Counted from the stretch's first letter, positions 36,755 to 46,598 are shown. The stretch: DNA of 64,000 nt from Bremerella alba (GCF_013618625.1 NZ_JABRWO010000006.1:310001-374000); one strand, 5' to 3'. Notes: generated from the sequence alone by a model not told the origin. Numbers and translations are program-made.

Positions 36755-38212
36755 GTGTCGACCGTAGCCTCTGCCAAAAAACAAGATTTCGAGCTTCGCG
36801 TCTCGCACCGAAGCAAGCCCGTATTACTGCAGACACTGCTCACCGTCGTGCCCATGATGATTGCGGACGGGATGAGCATCGTCCTTACCATGGCGTTATC
36901 GCAAGTACTGCTGGGAACGGTATTTCCCGATATCCATTATGCGATCGCACGCCAACTTCTCCCCCTATTGGCAATTGCGATGGTTTCGTTTGCAGTGGGT
37001 GGTGGCTATCGCATCTGCGGGCTGCATCCGAGTCAAGAGTTGAGGCGAATCGCATTGCTCGATAATACCTCGTTGTTGCTCCTGCTAATGGCGAACCTTC
37101 TTTTTAGCGAATCGAGTACTCCGTACGAACTCTCCTTGATCTGCTTGACTCTTATCCTGATCAATTTGATCCATCCGGGAATTCGTCTACTAAGTCGGAT
37201 CCTACTGAGCACTCAGTCTTGGTGGGGATGGTCGGTCATTGTGGTGGGGCATCGCGAACATGCATGTCGCGTGTTTCGACACATTTTAAAGAATGCGGAA
37301 CTTGCGATGCGTCCGGTAAGACTTTTGACATCGGATGAGTTTACAAGTGCTCTGACAATACCTGAGAAAGAACAGTTGGCCCACGATGTAGTTTCCCAAA
37401 GTCACGCTAGTATTGTCGTCCTGGCTGTCGAAGATAACGACCCATCTTCCTATTGCAGCGATATCGACTTTTGGTCCACTCAAGCTCAAGATGTAATTAT
37501 CGTTCCCTCTGAGTTCCAGTGGCCCACGCTTTGGACAGAAACCCGAGACATTGGCGGCATCATGGGGCTGCATGCCAGAGCGAAGCTTCTCTCCCAATGG
37601 AGACTTCTATCTAAGCGTCTGTTGGATATCGGGCTCATCATCCTGTTCGCACCGATACTAATCCCTATTTGTTTGTTGGTAGCCGTGTTAGTTCGCATAA
37701 ATTCGGAAGGGCCCATTTTTTTTGGTCACAAGCGAATTGGTCGCTCGGGAAGAACTTTTAAGGCCTGGAAGTTTCGAAGTATGATTCCCAATGCGAACGC
37801 CGCGCTGGAAGAATACCTCAATTGCCATCCAGAATTTCGTGAAGAGTGGGAGCGAGACCATAAGCTTAAGAACGATCCACGTATCATCCCCGGTATTGGA
37901 CATATCATGCGAAAGTTCAGCCTGGACGAACTTCCGCAGGTTTGGAACGTGCTACGCGGCGACATGAGCCTCGTTGGCCCGCGACCCATTGTCGAATCCG
38001 AGATTGAAAAATACCGCGACGTCTTTCCGCTATACCTCAAAGTAACTCCCGGAATCACCGGCCTATGGCAAGTGTCTGGAAGAAACAATACCACTTATCA
38101 GGAACGTATAACACTCGATGCATTCTATGTGAGAAATTGGTCACCGTGGCTAGATTTCTATATCTTGGCGATGACAATAAAGACTGTATTACTACGCGAA
38201 GGTGCCTTCTAG
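36755..38212 (+). CDS. Initiating sugar phosphotransferase (polyprenyl glycosylphosphotransferase, WcaJ/WbaP type)
   Basis: Transfers the first sugar-phosphate onto undecaprenyl phosphate to begin the repeat unit. 485 residues, GTG start. Several N-terminal helices, a CoA-binding-like cytoplasmic domain and a C-terminal catalytic domain. The conserved blocks are G-P-I-F-F-G-H-K-R-I-G-R-S-G, K-A-W-K-F-R-S-M, L-D-E-L-P-Q-V-W-N-V-L-R-G-D-M-S-L-V-G-P-R-P and G-I-T-G-L-W-Q-V-S-G-R. The first sugar cannot be told. It opens the plus-strand part of the locus. Confidence 0.93.
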   Translation: MSTVASAKKQDFELRVSHRSKPVLLQTLLTVVPMMIADGMSIVLTMALSQVLLGTVFPDIHYAIARQLLPLLAIAMVSFAVGGGYRICGLHPSQELRRIALLDNTSLLLLLMANLLFSESSTPYELSLICLTLILINLIHPGIRLLSRILLSTQSWWGWSVIVVGHREHACRVFRHILKNAELAMRPVRLLTSDEFTSALTIPEKEQLAHDVVSQSHASIVVLAVEDNDPSSYCSDIDFWSTQAQDVIIVPSEFQWPTLWTETRDIGGIMGLHARAKLLSQWRLLSKRLLDIGLIILFAPILIPICLLVAVLVRINSEGPIFFGHKRIGRSGRTFKAWKFRSMIPNANAALEEYLNCHPEFREEWERDHKLKNDPRIIPGIGHIMRKFSLDELPQVWNVLRGDMSLVGPRPIVESEIEKYRDVFPLYLKVTPGITGLWQVSGRNNTTYQERITLDAFYVRNWSPWLDFYILAMTIKTVLLREGAF

Positions 38213-38265
38213 AACGCATCGCTCAAGACTTGTTTTCCAGCACACCTTTTTAGGGCGATTATGAC

Positions 38266-39372
38266 ATGGGTGCTACCACCCTACTTGCCCAGCAGCGAAT
38301 AACCTCTCACGTGCGGACGCTCGTCCTCAGACCGAGTCAGCTGACTTCCGATCAGTTATTGGCTTGGAAAGAGGCTGTTACAGCGGATCCCTCGCTCCAA
38401 TCTCCGTTCTATCAGCCAGAATACACGCTCGCCGTTGGTCAGGTGCGCGATGACGTGCATGTGGCGGTCATTGAACAACAAGATAAGCCCGTTGCGTTCT
38501 TTCCCTATCAACGCGGGACCTCGGGATTGGGATTACCTGTTGGCGGTAAACTCAATGATTTTCAAGGGATCATCGGTAGAATCCCTGAGTCTCTTTCAAT
38601 CCAAGCAATTTTAAAAGAGTGTGGATTGTTCAGTTGGGCATTTGATCATTTACCCGATACACAGTCAGCCCTAATGTCTTCCTGCTTCGGAGTGACGGGT
38701 TCGAGCTATATCGATTTCTCAGGCGGTTGGGAAGCGTACCAAGCGGATCGCGCTCAGGCCCACTCCTCCATTATCCGAGAAACTAAGCGTAAGCAACGAA
38801 AGTTGGCCCGGGACGTGGGTGATATCCGCTTTGTCTTCGAATCGGAAGACGATTCGGTGTTCGAGCAGCTACTTCAATGGAAGTCGGCTCAACGCCGCAA
38901 GACGAGTACCTTCGATGTGTTGCAAATGGACTGGGCTCGGCGGGTTCTCGATAAACTACGCACCATTCAGAACGATCAATTTCGCGGGTGTCTGTCGGCA
39001 CTTTACGCTGGAGATCGCTTGATTGCCGCTCACTTTGGCCTGAACTCTCATAAGGTAATGCACCTCTGGTTTCCGACTTACAACGTCGAATTTGCCAGCT
39101 ATTCACCTGGTGTTAGCCTGATGTTGAATATGCTGAAAGAGGCCGAAGCGAGAGGGATCAGCCGGTTTGACTTAGGTAAAGGTGACGAGCGTTTTAAACA
39201 GCGGCTTGCCAATGGCGCAGCGAACATTTGCCAAGGAGCTGTCACTGCAAACGCTTGGGCAAAATACTGCAACAACGTGTATGGTATTGCCCGGAATCGT
39301 TTCCGGCAGTTGCCATTTCGCGGACTGCTGAGAAATTCGAAGCGTTGGTTCGACACATGGCTTTACCGGTAA
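38266..39372 (+). CDS. FemAB/BioF2-like (CelD-type) GNAT acyltransferase
   Basis: 368 residues. It belongs to the double-GNAT group used in envelope and polysaccharide modification. Visible are L-I-A-A-H-F-G-L near residue 250, then S-P-G-V-S-L-M-L-N-M-L-K-E-A and F-D-L-G-K-G-D-E-R-F-K-Q-R, the standard C-terminal block of BioF2-like proteins in exopolysaccharide loci. It probably adds an acyl or aminoacyl group to a sugar. It lies 53 bases after the initiating transferase and converges with the GT2 gene. Confidence 0.82.
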   Translation: MGATTLLAQQRITSHVRTLVLRPSQLTSDQLLAWKEAVTADPSLQSPFYQPEYTLAVGQVRDDVHVAVIEQQDKPVAFFPYQRGTSGLGLPVGGKLNDFQGIIGRIPESLSIQAILKECGLFSWAFDHLPDTQSALMSSCFGVTGSSYIDFSGGWEAYQADRAQAHSSIIRETKRKQRKLARDVGDIRFVFESEDDSVFEQLLQWKSAQRRKTSTFDVLQMDWARRVLDKLRTIQNDQFRGCLSALYAGDRLIAAHFGLNSHKVMHLWFPTYNVEFASYSPGVSLMLNMLKEAEARGISRFDLGKGDERFKQRLANGAANICQGAVTANAWAKYCNNVYGIARNRFRQLPFRGLLRNSKRWFDTWLYR

Positions 39373-39376
39373 CGAT

Positions 39377-40534
39377 CTAAACGGCGCGATTCGAGTTCCA
39401 TATGTCGACTCGGCGACCAACGAAGAATTGGTACCAGCCACTAAGCGCCGACAAATTAGCCATGCAGAAGAAGTAGGGAACGGCCATGATCTTCGCAAGT
39501 TTATTGCGAAATATGGGCGTATTTCTGAGCATAATACCCACAAGTGCCAGCATATAGAACGCCAATTGAAGGCCGAGAAGCAGTTGATAGAGTAAGCCTT
39601 GGCCAACGCAGGCAATGTTCAGAAACAAGATCACAGGCAGCAAAAAGATAACGCTCCAACGAAGAAGCTTGTGCGAGGCCAGTTGAAAGGAATAGAACCC
39701 ATAGGCCAAAGGATTGAGTAGGCCTTTCATCACCCACAAGCCGCGAATCCCACGAGCAATGATGCGAGACTTTCGGCGAAACTCGGCTTTGTCGGTAGCA
39801 GAGACTTCTTCGTAGGCAATGGCATTGGGCTCGAAGACCAAGCGGTATCCCTTGGCAACGACTCGCGTAGAAATAAGAAAGTCGTCGCAAACACCTGAAG
39901 GTACTGACTCAAACAGCTCACTGCGAATCGCATGAATGGCCCCTGTCGAAGAGGTCACGCTACCTGATCGCGATTGCATGCGTTTAAGGAATCGGTCGAA
40001 ATTCCAAAATAATCGCTCGCCGAGGCTCCCGGCATTTCCGTTGTCCGTAGTGTATACCTGATCGCCAGCGACACCACCCACAGTAGGGTCGGAGAAGCAC
40101 GCGGCGATGGCTTGCAGTGACCCGCCGTCGTACATACTATTCGCGTCAGAAAACACGAGGATCTCACCTTGGGCTTGCGCAACTGTTTCATTCAACGTGC
40201 CAATTTTTCCCTGGCGTTCGCATGCGACAAGACGCACTCCTTGGCCCTGAAACCGCTGGACAATTTCGTTTGTACGATCGTCGGAACCATCTGAGCCAAC
40301 AAGGATTTCTACCTTCTCGTGCGGGTAATTAAGCGAGATCGCATTTTGCAGTTTGTCCGCAATGACGTCCTCTTCGTTGTGCGCAATAATCACCAGCGTC
40401 ATGTCCGGAGTAGACGCCATCCTGTGAATGGGACGAACGAACATCCCCCGCATCATCAGGAGGACAGGGAACCCTAAATATGCGTAGAAAACAGTAATTA
40501 ATGATAACCATAAAGCAATGCAGAGAAGGGTCAT
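39377..40534 (-). CDS. Membrane glycosyltransferase family 2
   Basis: 385 residues, processive-looking GT-A enzyme. One N-terminal helix, then the catalytic domain (I-I-A-H-N-E-E-D-V-I, G-S-D-G-S-D-D, F-S-D-A-N-S with the metal-binding D-x-N variant, and C-D-D-F-L-I-S), then three to four C-terminal helices. Likely adds or polymerises sugars at the membrane. It is antisense to its neighbours and converges with the acyltransferase gene four bases apart. Confidence 0.9.
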   Translation of the reverse strand: MTLLCIALWLSLITVFYAYLGFPVLLMMRGMFVRPIHRMASTPDMTLVIIAHNEEDVIADKLQNAISLNYPHEKVEILVGSDGSDDRTNEIVQRFQGQGVRLVACERQGKIGTLNETVAQAQGEILVFSDANSMYDGGSLQAIAACFSDPTVGGVAGDQVYTTDNGNAGSLGERLFWNFDRFLKRMQSRSGSVTSSTGAIHAIRSELFESVPSGVCDDFLISTRVVAKGYRLVFEPNAIAYEEVSATDKAEFRRKSRIIARGIRGLWVMKGLLNPLAYGFYSFQLASHKLLRWSVIFLLPVILFLNIACVGQGLLYQLLLGLQLAFYMLALVGIMLRNTPIFRNKLAKIMAVPYFFCMANLSALSGWYQFFVGRRVDIWNSNRAV

Positions 40535-40710
40535 TTCGATTGATCTTCGTTTGTATAAATGCTGTTTTATTCCAGTCCAGACTATTCACAAACCAGTCGA
40601 TGGCAAGCATCCTAGAACCAGAACAATCCATATTTATTTGTTTATCCACTGAGCGCAAATTGTTCCGTCGCGCAAACGCTTTCTCTACCCCACCTGTGAA
40701 TTCAGTTTCG

Positions 40711-42153
40711 ATGCTCCGGTTCCAACCTGAAGATAACTCGGCCAGCCCAGATCAGATTCGCGTCACTACGTTCTTAAGGAAATGGTATTACTTCGCGATC
40801 ACCATTCCTGTGTGCATTGGTCTCGGCGTGCTGCACTACTTCTTGGTGACACCTACCTACGTGGTCACTGCTCGTATTCTTATTCAAGAGCGTGGACGAC
40901 CGCTGACACCGCAAGAGGGCAGCGTGTTGGACCAAAGCTTCTTGCCGACCCATGCCGAGATTCTCAGTAGTCCTTCGGTCATCACTAGGGCAGTTCCTTA
41001 CATTCCAAGTGCAAAGGCTGACTCGTCCGATAAGTCTCCGATCGACAAGGTTTTAGAACGCCTTGAAGTCCGTCCTCTTGCTGGCACGAACGTTCTTAGC
41101 GTTTCGTATTCTGACGAGGACCCTGCCTGGGCGATCGACGGGCTCTCGAAAATCATTGACTCGTACCGCGACTATCTTTCCGAAAGAGAACAATCCGGCC
41201 ACCAGGAAACGATCGTCCTACTGGACAAACGGGCCGAGAAACTCCGGCAAGAGATCGCTGATCTTCAGGTCGAATACCAAGAGGTGAGAAGTCAAAGCCC
41301 CTTGTTGGGCAACGATATCGACGCCGCTTCGGTTCAAAGAAACAAGCTTATGCGTGTCGGCGAGGAACTTGTTCGTACTCAGGCTCAGCGTATCGCTTTG
41401 GAAAACCAGTTGGAAACATTACTGGCAATAAAGGCTGCTCCCAACAATCAAGGCATGCATCTGGTTGCCAAACCTACGATACCCAACCAATTTGACGATC
41501 AAAGAAAGATTATCGAGCTACTCTCCCGTTTAAATACCGAGGGACTCTTGGCAGGTGCTCATTTGCAAACGGATCTGGAAACCTTGCTTGCCGCCGAAGT
41601 GGAATACTCAGAACTACGAAAGAGCTACGGCGAAAAGCACCCCAACGTAATTGGTGTGGCCGATCGAATCGAAACGCTTGAAAACCGCCTTGATGACGTT
41701 GCGGCGGCGGCTCCAGAACTCGTAAGACAAGAAACTTCATCGCTGCGACGACGCGAGACTCAGTTGACTTCGCTCTATCAAGAAGAATTCACGGAAGCAA
41801 AGAAGATTGACAAATTCCTCGTCAAGCAACAACAAATGCTAGATGAGATCGAGCTAGTCAAATCGGCTCACGATACGATCGTATTGCAATTGAATGAACT
41901 ACGCGTTGCGGATCAAGCGGTCAGTGAAGGTCGGTCCAGTGTTTTGGTAAGTGTTTTGGATGGCCCAATCTTAACGGATGAATTGTTATGGCCTCAGCCC
42001 AAACCGCTGTTTGGTATCTGCGTACTTGCAGGATTGGCAAGCGGTTTCTGCCTGGTGTTCGCGTCGGAAAAGATGAAGCACAGCGACCAGCCACGCGATC
42101 CATCCAGAACTCCGCGACAGTTGCCACTGGAATTCGAGAGTAAAACGCCCTAG
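40711..42153 (+). CDS. Wzz/GumC-like chain-length determinant without kinase domain
   Basis: About 481 residues. It has two membrane helices near the termini (about 25-45 and 437-455) and a long periplasmic coiled-coil region between them. The Wzz-type T-P-T-Y-V-V-T-A-R-I-L-I follows the first helix. There is no Walker motif, so it lacks a fused tyrosine kinase. The start is set at ATG 40711; the frame is open to 40501, but earlier starts would run into the divergent GT2 gene. The chosen ATG has no clear ribosome site, so the start is uncertain. It should set polymer length with the Wza-like protein. Confidence 0.85.
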   Translation: MLRFQPEDNSASPDQIRVTTFLRKWYYFAITIPVCIGLGVLHYFLVTPTYVVTARILIQERGRPLTPQEGSVLDQSFLPTHAEILSSPSVITRAVPYIPSAKADSSDKSPIDKVLERLEVRPLAGTNVLSVSYSDEDPAWAIDGLSKIIDSYRDYLSEREQSGHQETIVLLDKRAEKLRQEIADLQVEYQEVRSQSPLLGNDIDAASVQRNKLMRVGEELVRTQAQRIALENQLETLLAIKAAPNNQGMHLVAKPTIPNQFDDQRKIIELLSRLNTEGLLAGAHLQTDLETLLAAEVEYSELRKSYGEKHPNVIGVADRIETLENRLDDVAAAAPELVRQETSSLRRRETQLTSLYQEEFTEAKKIDKFLVKQQQMLDEIELVKSAHDTIVLQLNELRVADQAVSEGRSSVLVSVLDGPILTDELLWPQPKPLFGICVLAGLASGFCLVFASEKMKHSDQPRDPSRTPRQLPLEFESKTP

Positions 42154-42163
42154 TCGTCCTGCC

Positions 42164-43678
42164 ATGGAAGCAACCTCGAACAAGTCCGATGTACAGCACC
42201 TGGCCTATCTATGGGGCAGTTGGTTTGCCATCGCGTGCCTAGGGCTGACGGCATCGTTTCACGTGCTTTCTGGTGCCAGTCCAGTTTGGCTAGCCGTTTT
42301 TGTTCTACCGGTAGTGCTAGTCGCAGGGTACCTAAAGCCCTACTTGGCTACGTTTGCCTGCCTTTTCCTGATTTACTCAAATTTACCGGTAGTTGCTGCC
42401 CAATTTCACGGACTTCCCTATGCCATTGTGGCAATGACTCCTGCGATGTTGCTGCTTCCCCTAGCGTACTTCTTGTGGGTTCGCGGTGAAGGAGTCATCT
42501 TTCCGTGGGAAGGAATGCTTGTCATTGGCATGGTCGTCGTTCAATCATTTGGCGTCATGTTCTCCAGAGCACCAGATCAGTCGTTCTCCGATCTTGTCAG
42601 GTCCATTTTCGAGGGGCTAGGGCTGTTCTTCCTTGTGATCAACGCCATTCGGACTCCTGAAATTCTCCGTGGATCGTTCTGGGCCATATTGGCAGCGGGC
42701 GCATTAATGGGTGCAGTTACTGGCCATCAATATTTGACCAACAACTACCAAAGCGATTACGGCGGATTAGCCCAGGCAGATCAACTTGGCTTCAGCGAGG
42801 TCAACGAACGTGGAGTCTCGGTTATACGAGCACGTTCGGCTGGCCCCATCGGCGAGAAGAATCGTTACGCTCAAAACATGTTGATGCTTCTGCCGATCGG
42901 TGTTTGCCTTGCCCTTACTGAGAGGAAGCATTGGCTCAAATATTTGGCCTGGGCTGCAACAGGATTGACGGTCATTGGATGGGCCGTGACGTTTTCCCGA
43001 GGTTCGGTTGTGGGGCTCGCAGGAGCGATCGTAGCTGCCGTATGTCTTGGATACCTCCGGCCACGAGTTTTGGGTGGGATGGGAATTACCGCAGTACTCA
43101 TTCTGGCCGTCATGCCTGCCTACCGAGAACGAATCACCTCGCTATTGGCCGCAAGCCAATTGATTTCTTCGACCCAATCCATCCACGAGGCTGATGGTTC
43201 ATTACGAAGCCGGGCAACCATCATGATGGCTGCCGCAAATGTCATCGCCGAAAATCCTCTCCTGGGTGTGGGGCAAGGAATGTTCCCTTCGTACGCTCGC
43301 GAGTATGGCAAGAAGAGTGGCTACGGTGTGCTCGAAGGTAATTGGGAAGCGCACAACCTCTATTTGGGAATCGGAGCCGACAGTGGACTCTTAGGACTCA
43401 GTTGTTTCCTGGCTGCGATTGGCGTAGTGATCGTGCGACTTCATCGCATCCGACGACAGAACTTAGAAACCGACCCCGCCATTGCACTAACGGCAACAGC
43501 TTTGGTCTTTACGCTCTTGATCTACCTCATGTCTGGCATGTTTTTACATTTTTCCTATATCCGTTATTTCTGGCTGATTTTTGCACTCGCCAGCGCAACG
43601 GCGACTATTTTCGGAAGATCATCGACTTCGCTTCAATCGAATCGAGGCTCTCCGAATTATTCTGATCCCATCCATTGA
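42164..43678 (+). CDS. O-antigen ligase / Wzy-like polymerase family protein
   Basis: 504 residues with about ten to twelve helices. The large periplasmic loop holds R-S-R-A-T-I-M-M-A-A and E-N-P-L-L-G-V-G-Q-G-M-F, followed by H-N-L-Y-L-G-I-G-A-D-S-G, the Wzy/WaaL signature (functional His and Gly-rich turn). It begins ten bases after the Wzz-like gene and, with it and the flippase, makes a Wzy-type assembly pathway. Confidence 0.87.
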   Translation: MEATSNKSDVQHLAYLWGSWFAIACLGLTASFHVLSGASPVWLAVFVLPVVLVAGYLKPYLATFACLFLIYSNLPVVAAQFHGLPYAIVAMTPAMLLLPLAYFLWVRGEGVIFPWEGMLVIGMVVVQSFGVMFSRAPDQSFSDLVRSIFEGLGLFFLVINAIRTPEILRGSFWAILAAGALMGAVTGHQYLTNNYQSDYGGLAQADQLGFSEVNERGVSVIRARSAGPIGEKNRYAQNMLMLLPIGVCLALTERKHWLKYLAWAATGLTVIGWAVTFSRGSVVGLAGAIVAAVCLGYLRPRVLGGMGITAVLILAVMPAYRERITSLLAASQLISSTQSIHEADGSLRSRATIMMAAANVIAENPLLGVGQGMFPSYAREYGKKSGYGVLEGNWEAHNLYLGIGADSGLLGLSCFLAAIGVVIVRLHRIRRQNLETDPAIALTATALVFTLLIYLMSGMFLHFSYIRYFWLIFALASATATIFGRSSTSLQSNRGSPNYSDPIH

Positions 43679-43691
43679 TCAACCAATCAGA

Positions 43692-44693
43692 ATGAATAAC
43701 GTCGCAGAACTTCTCACTTCAACCGCTTCAGCAACCTCAGTGAATATCACACCTTTGGAAACAATTGGCATACTGGCTCCTGGTGAAATGGGCTCCGCTT
43801 TGGCGAGTGTTTTTCGTCAAAATCACTGCCGAGTTATTACTTCGGTGCAGAACCGTAGCGATCGTACGAAGCGACTCGTGAAAGCTGCGCAGATCGAGAC
43901 GTTGCCGACCCTGCTGGATGTCGTACGCGAGTCGTCAATTGTTATTTCGACAACGCCACCTCAGTGTGCGTCAGAGTTGGCTGGCGTGATTGCCAGCATG
44001 GAGCCACGCGAAGGCACTCTCTACATCGATGCGAATTCAATCGCTCCCAAAACCGCACAACAGGTACAGCAAGTATTGCATGCCACCGGCATGACAATGA
44101 TCGACATGGCCGTTCGTGGGTTGGCGGGCCAGCTTACCCAGCGAGGTGCCGTTTACTTGAGCGGGGAAGAAGTGGAGCGAGTAGCACCGCTGCTTCGTCC
44201 GATCGAAACCGAGAATCTCGGCCAAGAGGTGGGCAATGCTTCGCTGCTGAAGATGCTGATGGGTGGTCTTTCAAAAGGAATTGCCACGCTGGTCATGGAA
44301 CTGGGCGTAGGTGCCGAACGTGCAGGGATTCTCGATCGATTTCTCCAGGGCCTAGATCGATATTATCCCGACGTTGCATCGGCCATGGATTCGGTTCTCC
44401 CTACCTACCCACAACATGCCCGGCGTCGGGTCCATGAGCTTGAAGAGGTAACTTCGTGCCTGGCCGATTTTGGTATCGAGAGTCAGTTGGTCGACGCTGG
44501 CCGACGACTATTGCAGAGTTACTCTCAAACGGCTCTCGATAAATCGATCGCACAGCTTCAAAACAATACGGTTCAAGACAATATTCGAGCCCTCTCTCGA
44601 CAATCATCTTTCCTCGCGTCATCTACGGGGCAGCACTCTGTAGATTTGCTTGAGTCAGCGTCAAATCAGACGTCGGCAACTGCAGAAGACTAA
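43692..44693 (+). CDS. NAD(P)-binding beta-hydroxyacid dehydrogenase-like protein with DUF1932 domain
   Basis: 333 residues from ATG 43692; an in-frame ATG at 43581 would overlap the previous gene. The Rossmann motif G-I-L-A-P-G-E-M-G near residue 27 (start of a 6-phosphogluconate-dehydrogenase-like domain) is followed by S-T-T-P-P-Q, D-A-N-S-I-A-P-K-T, and a helical C-terminal domain like DUF1932 (G-G-L-S-K-G-I-A-T-L-V-M-E-L). The K-x-x-M-G-G-L-S-K-G segment holds the likely catalytic Lys. It stands 13 bases after the Wzy-like gene and 4 before the RraA-fold gene. Likely oxidises or reduces a hydroxy acid; substrate unknown. Confidence 0.83.
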   Translation: MNNVAELLTSTASATSVNITPLETIGILAPGEMGSALASVFRQNHCRVITSVQNRSDRTKRLVKAAQIETLPTLLDVVRESSIVISTTPPQCASELAGVIASMEPREGTLYIDANSIAPKTAQQVQQVLHATGMTMIDMAVRGLAGQLTQRGAVYLSGEEVERVAPLLRPIETENLGQEVGNASLLKMLMGGLSKGIATLVMELGVGAERAGILDRFLQGLDRYYPDVASAMDSVLPTYPQHARRRVHELEEVTSCLADFGIESQLVDAGRRLLQSYSQTALDKSIAQLQNNTVQDNIRALSRQSSFLASSTGQHSVDLLESASNQTSATAED

Positions 44694-44697
44694 CATC

Positions 44698-45492
44698 ATG
44701 AATAAACGCCTGAGATCCTCCGCTCTTAATCCTGGTCCAGGATTTCGAATTCGCACCGACTTTGTCCGGCTCGAATCGATCGCCTACCGGCAACTTGCTC
44801 GTTTTGAAACGCCAGATATTTCAGACATGCTGAACCGACTCTATGCGGTCGACTCTGGGATTCGCTTACTTACCAGTCCGGTCCACCGTCTCTGTGGTCC
44901 GGTTTGTACGGTTAAGGTTTTTCCTGGCGATAACCTGATGGTTCACAAAGTACTCGATATCGCTCAGCCTGGTGATATCGTCGCCATTGATGCGAGTGGT
45001 TCCCGTATGAATGCGGTCATCGGTGACATCATTTGCACCAAGGCACGTCATCGTGGCATTCAAGGCTTCATTGTCGACGGGCTGATTCGCGATCTGCCTC
45101 AGATTCAAGAACTTAACTTCCCTGTATTTGCTCGAGGCGAGACGGCCATTGGTCCACTCCATCGAGGTCCTGGCGAGATCAACTTCCCCATTGCGTTGGG
45201 TGGCATCGTGGTGAACCCAGGCGACGTGATTGTGGCCGATGCCGCTGGTATCGTCGCAGCACCTCAAGATATTGTCGCCGAGCTGATTCGCCGCCTAAAA
45301 GTCCACGAGGCGAGCTCTCGCGAGTACATCGAATCCGTTCAGCGGGGAGAGTTCTCGAATGCCTGGGTCGACGATTTATTGGCCGAACAAAACTGTGCCA
45401 TTGAGACGCCCGAACTCGTCGATCCTGCAAGCTCAGACATGCATGATGCGATGAACCAGATCAACCCAATCGAATCTGAAGAGCACGCATAG
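44698..45492 (+). CDS. RraA-fold protein (HMG/oxaloacetate-aldolase-like)
   Basis: 264 residues from ATG 44698 (an upstream ATG at 44650 overlaps the previous gene). The RraA fold is seen in F-E-T-P-D-I-S-D-M-L near residue 36, G-D-I-V-A-I-D-A-S-G, and I-Q-G-F-I-V-D-G-L-I-R-D. That last block, with its R-D and nearby acidic residues, is the metal-binding aldolase site, which RraA proper lacks. So an aldolase or decarboxylase acting on a keto acid is more likely than RNase E regulation. It is coupled tightly with the DUF1932 oxidoreductase and the ATP-grasp genes. Confidence 0.83.
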   Translation: MNKRLRSSALNPGPGFRIRTDFVRLESIAYRQLARFETPDISDMLNRLYAVDSGIRLLTSPVHRLCGPVCTVKVFPGDNLMVHKVLDIAQPGDIVAIDASGSRMNAVIGDIICTKARHRGIQGFIVDGLIRDLPQIQELNFPVFARGETAIGPLHRGPGEINFPIALGGIVVNPGDVIVADAAGIVAAPQDIVAELIRRLKVHEASSREYIESVQRGEFSNAWVDDLLAEQNCAIETPELVDPASSDMHDAMNQINPIESEEHA

Positions 45493-45500
45493 GTTACGTG

Positions 45501-46598
45501 ATGTGGAATCATCTAGACCTTCGCTTACGTAGCCTTTGGATCTTGGCACGCACTAAGCTGGCAGCTCGTCGCGGACTTGGACGAGAAATACAGCGGCAGC
45601 GAGACGAGTTCTACACGCATACCTGGGAGCAAGCAGCCTCGCAGGTCGGAGCGTCTATCACGCACCTTGAGAGCGGGCTTCTCGAATTCAATCGTAAAGG
45701 CCAAAGCACCCGTGTTTGGAAGAATTACACGACTCTCGATGATCCAGTGACACTTCGTTTGGCGGGCAACAAGCCGCTAGTTCTTCGGAAGCTGGAAGCA
45801 CTTGGCACTACGGTATCGCCTTGGAAGAGCTTTACATTAGAGACTCTCGAGACGACCTACGAATTTCTCGATGGCAGTCCCCATGTTGTAAAGCCTGCAA
45901 GGAACACAGGGGCCGGATCAGGGGTAACCACATGTGTTCGCACAAAACGTGAACTCCGAAATTCGGTGGCAATCGCAGCTGCTTTCGACACGACACTTCT
46001 TATCGAAAAGCAAATCCCGGGCGATAACTACCGACTTCTCTTTCTTCATGGCGAGCTGATCGAAGTAGTGCGTCGTAAGCCTCCGATGGTTCTGGGAGAT
46101 GGCACACATACCATCCGGCAGTTGGTAGCCACCGAAAATTGTTCTCGAAGAGAACAAGGCTGGCGACGTGCTCAAACCATATTGTCGATCGATGACGACA
46201 TGCGGCGAACCTTGTCGGAATCCGGTATGAGCGTTCATTCGATTCCGGCACTCGACCAGTTGGTCGCCTTAAAGACCGTCATCAATGAGAATCGTGCTGG
46301 GGAAAACCAGCTCGTTCATGGCGTCTGTCCTGAGATCGTTGCGCTGTGCCGTGATTGTGCTCGGGAGTTAAATGTCACACTCGCCGGAGTCGATATCATT
46401 ACGACGGACCTAAGCGTGCCGCTGCAGGCATCGAGGGGTGTCGTGTTAGAAGTGAATACGACGCCGGGGCTATATCATCACTATGATCCCGTTTTAAGGA
46501 AGTGCCGGGTCGCTTCGGTCATTCTCGAGGCGGCCCTTCGCCAGTCGGTTTCCTCCCGACATGTACTTGGCAATGAAAAACGGGAGGTCGCGATCTGA
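45501..46598 (+). CDS. ATP-grasp ligase, cyanophycin-synthetase-like
   Basis: 365 residues, the ATP-grasp domain preceded by about 60 unassigned residues. It resembles the ATP-grasp part of cyanophycin synthetase: V-K-P-A-R-N-T-G-A-G-S-G-V-T, G-D-N-Y-R-L-L-F-L-H-G-E-L, R-R-K-P-P-M-V-L-G-D-G-T-H-T-I-R, and the metal site E-V-N-T-T-P-G-L-Y-H-H-Y. The Mur-ligase half of cyanophycin synthetase is absent. Chemistry should be ATP-dependent amide (or ester) bond formation. It follows the RraA-fold gene by eight bases and overlaps the next ATP-grasp gene (TGATG). Confidence 0.86.
   Translation: MWNHLDLRLRSLWILARTKLAARRGLGREIQRQRDEFYTHTWEQAASQVGASITHLESGLLEFNRKGQSTRVWKNYTTLDDPVTLRLAGNKPLVLRKLEALGTTVSPWKSFTLETLETTYEFLDGSPHVVKPARNTGAGSGVTTCVRTKRELRNSVAIAAAFDTTLLIEKQIPGDNYRLLFLHGELIEVVRRKPPMVLGDGTHTIRQLVATENCSRREQGWRRAQTILSIDDDMRRTLSESGMSVHSIPALDQLVALKTVINENRAGENQLVHGVCPEIVALCRDCARELNVTLAGVDIITTDLSVPLQASRGVVLEVNTTPGLYHHYDPVLRKCRVASVILEAALRQSVSSRHVLGNEKREVAI

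Noticed and set aside
40501-40710. N-terminal extension of the Wzz-like protein
   Set aside because: It would overlap the divergent GT2 gene and add about 70 residues not seen in this family; a start at 40711 is preferred.
43581-43691. Upstream start of the DUF1932 oxidoreductase
   Set aside because: It would overlap the end of the Wzy-like gene by about 98 bases; the residues do not resemble the family and the Rossmann fold starts after 43692.
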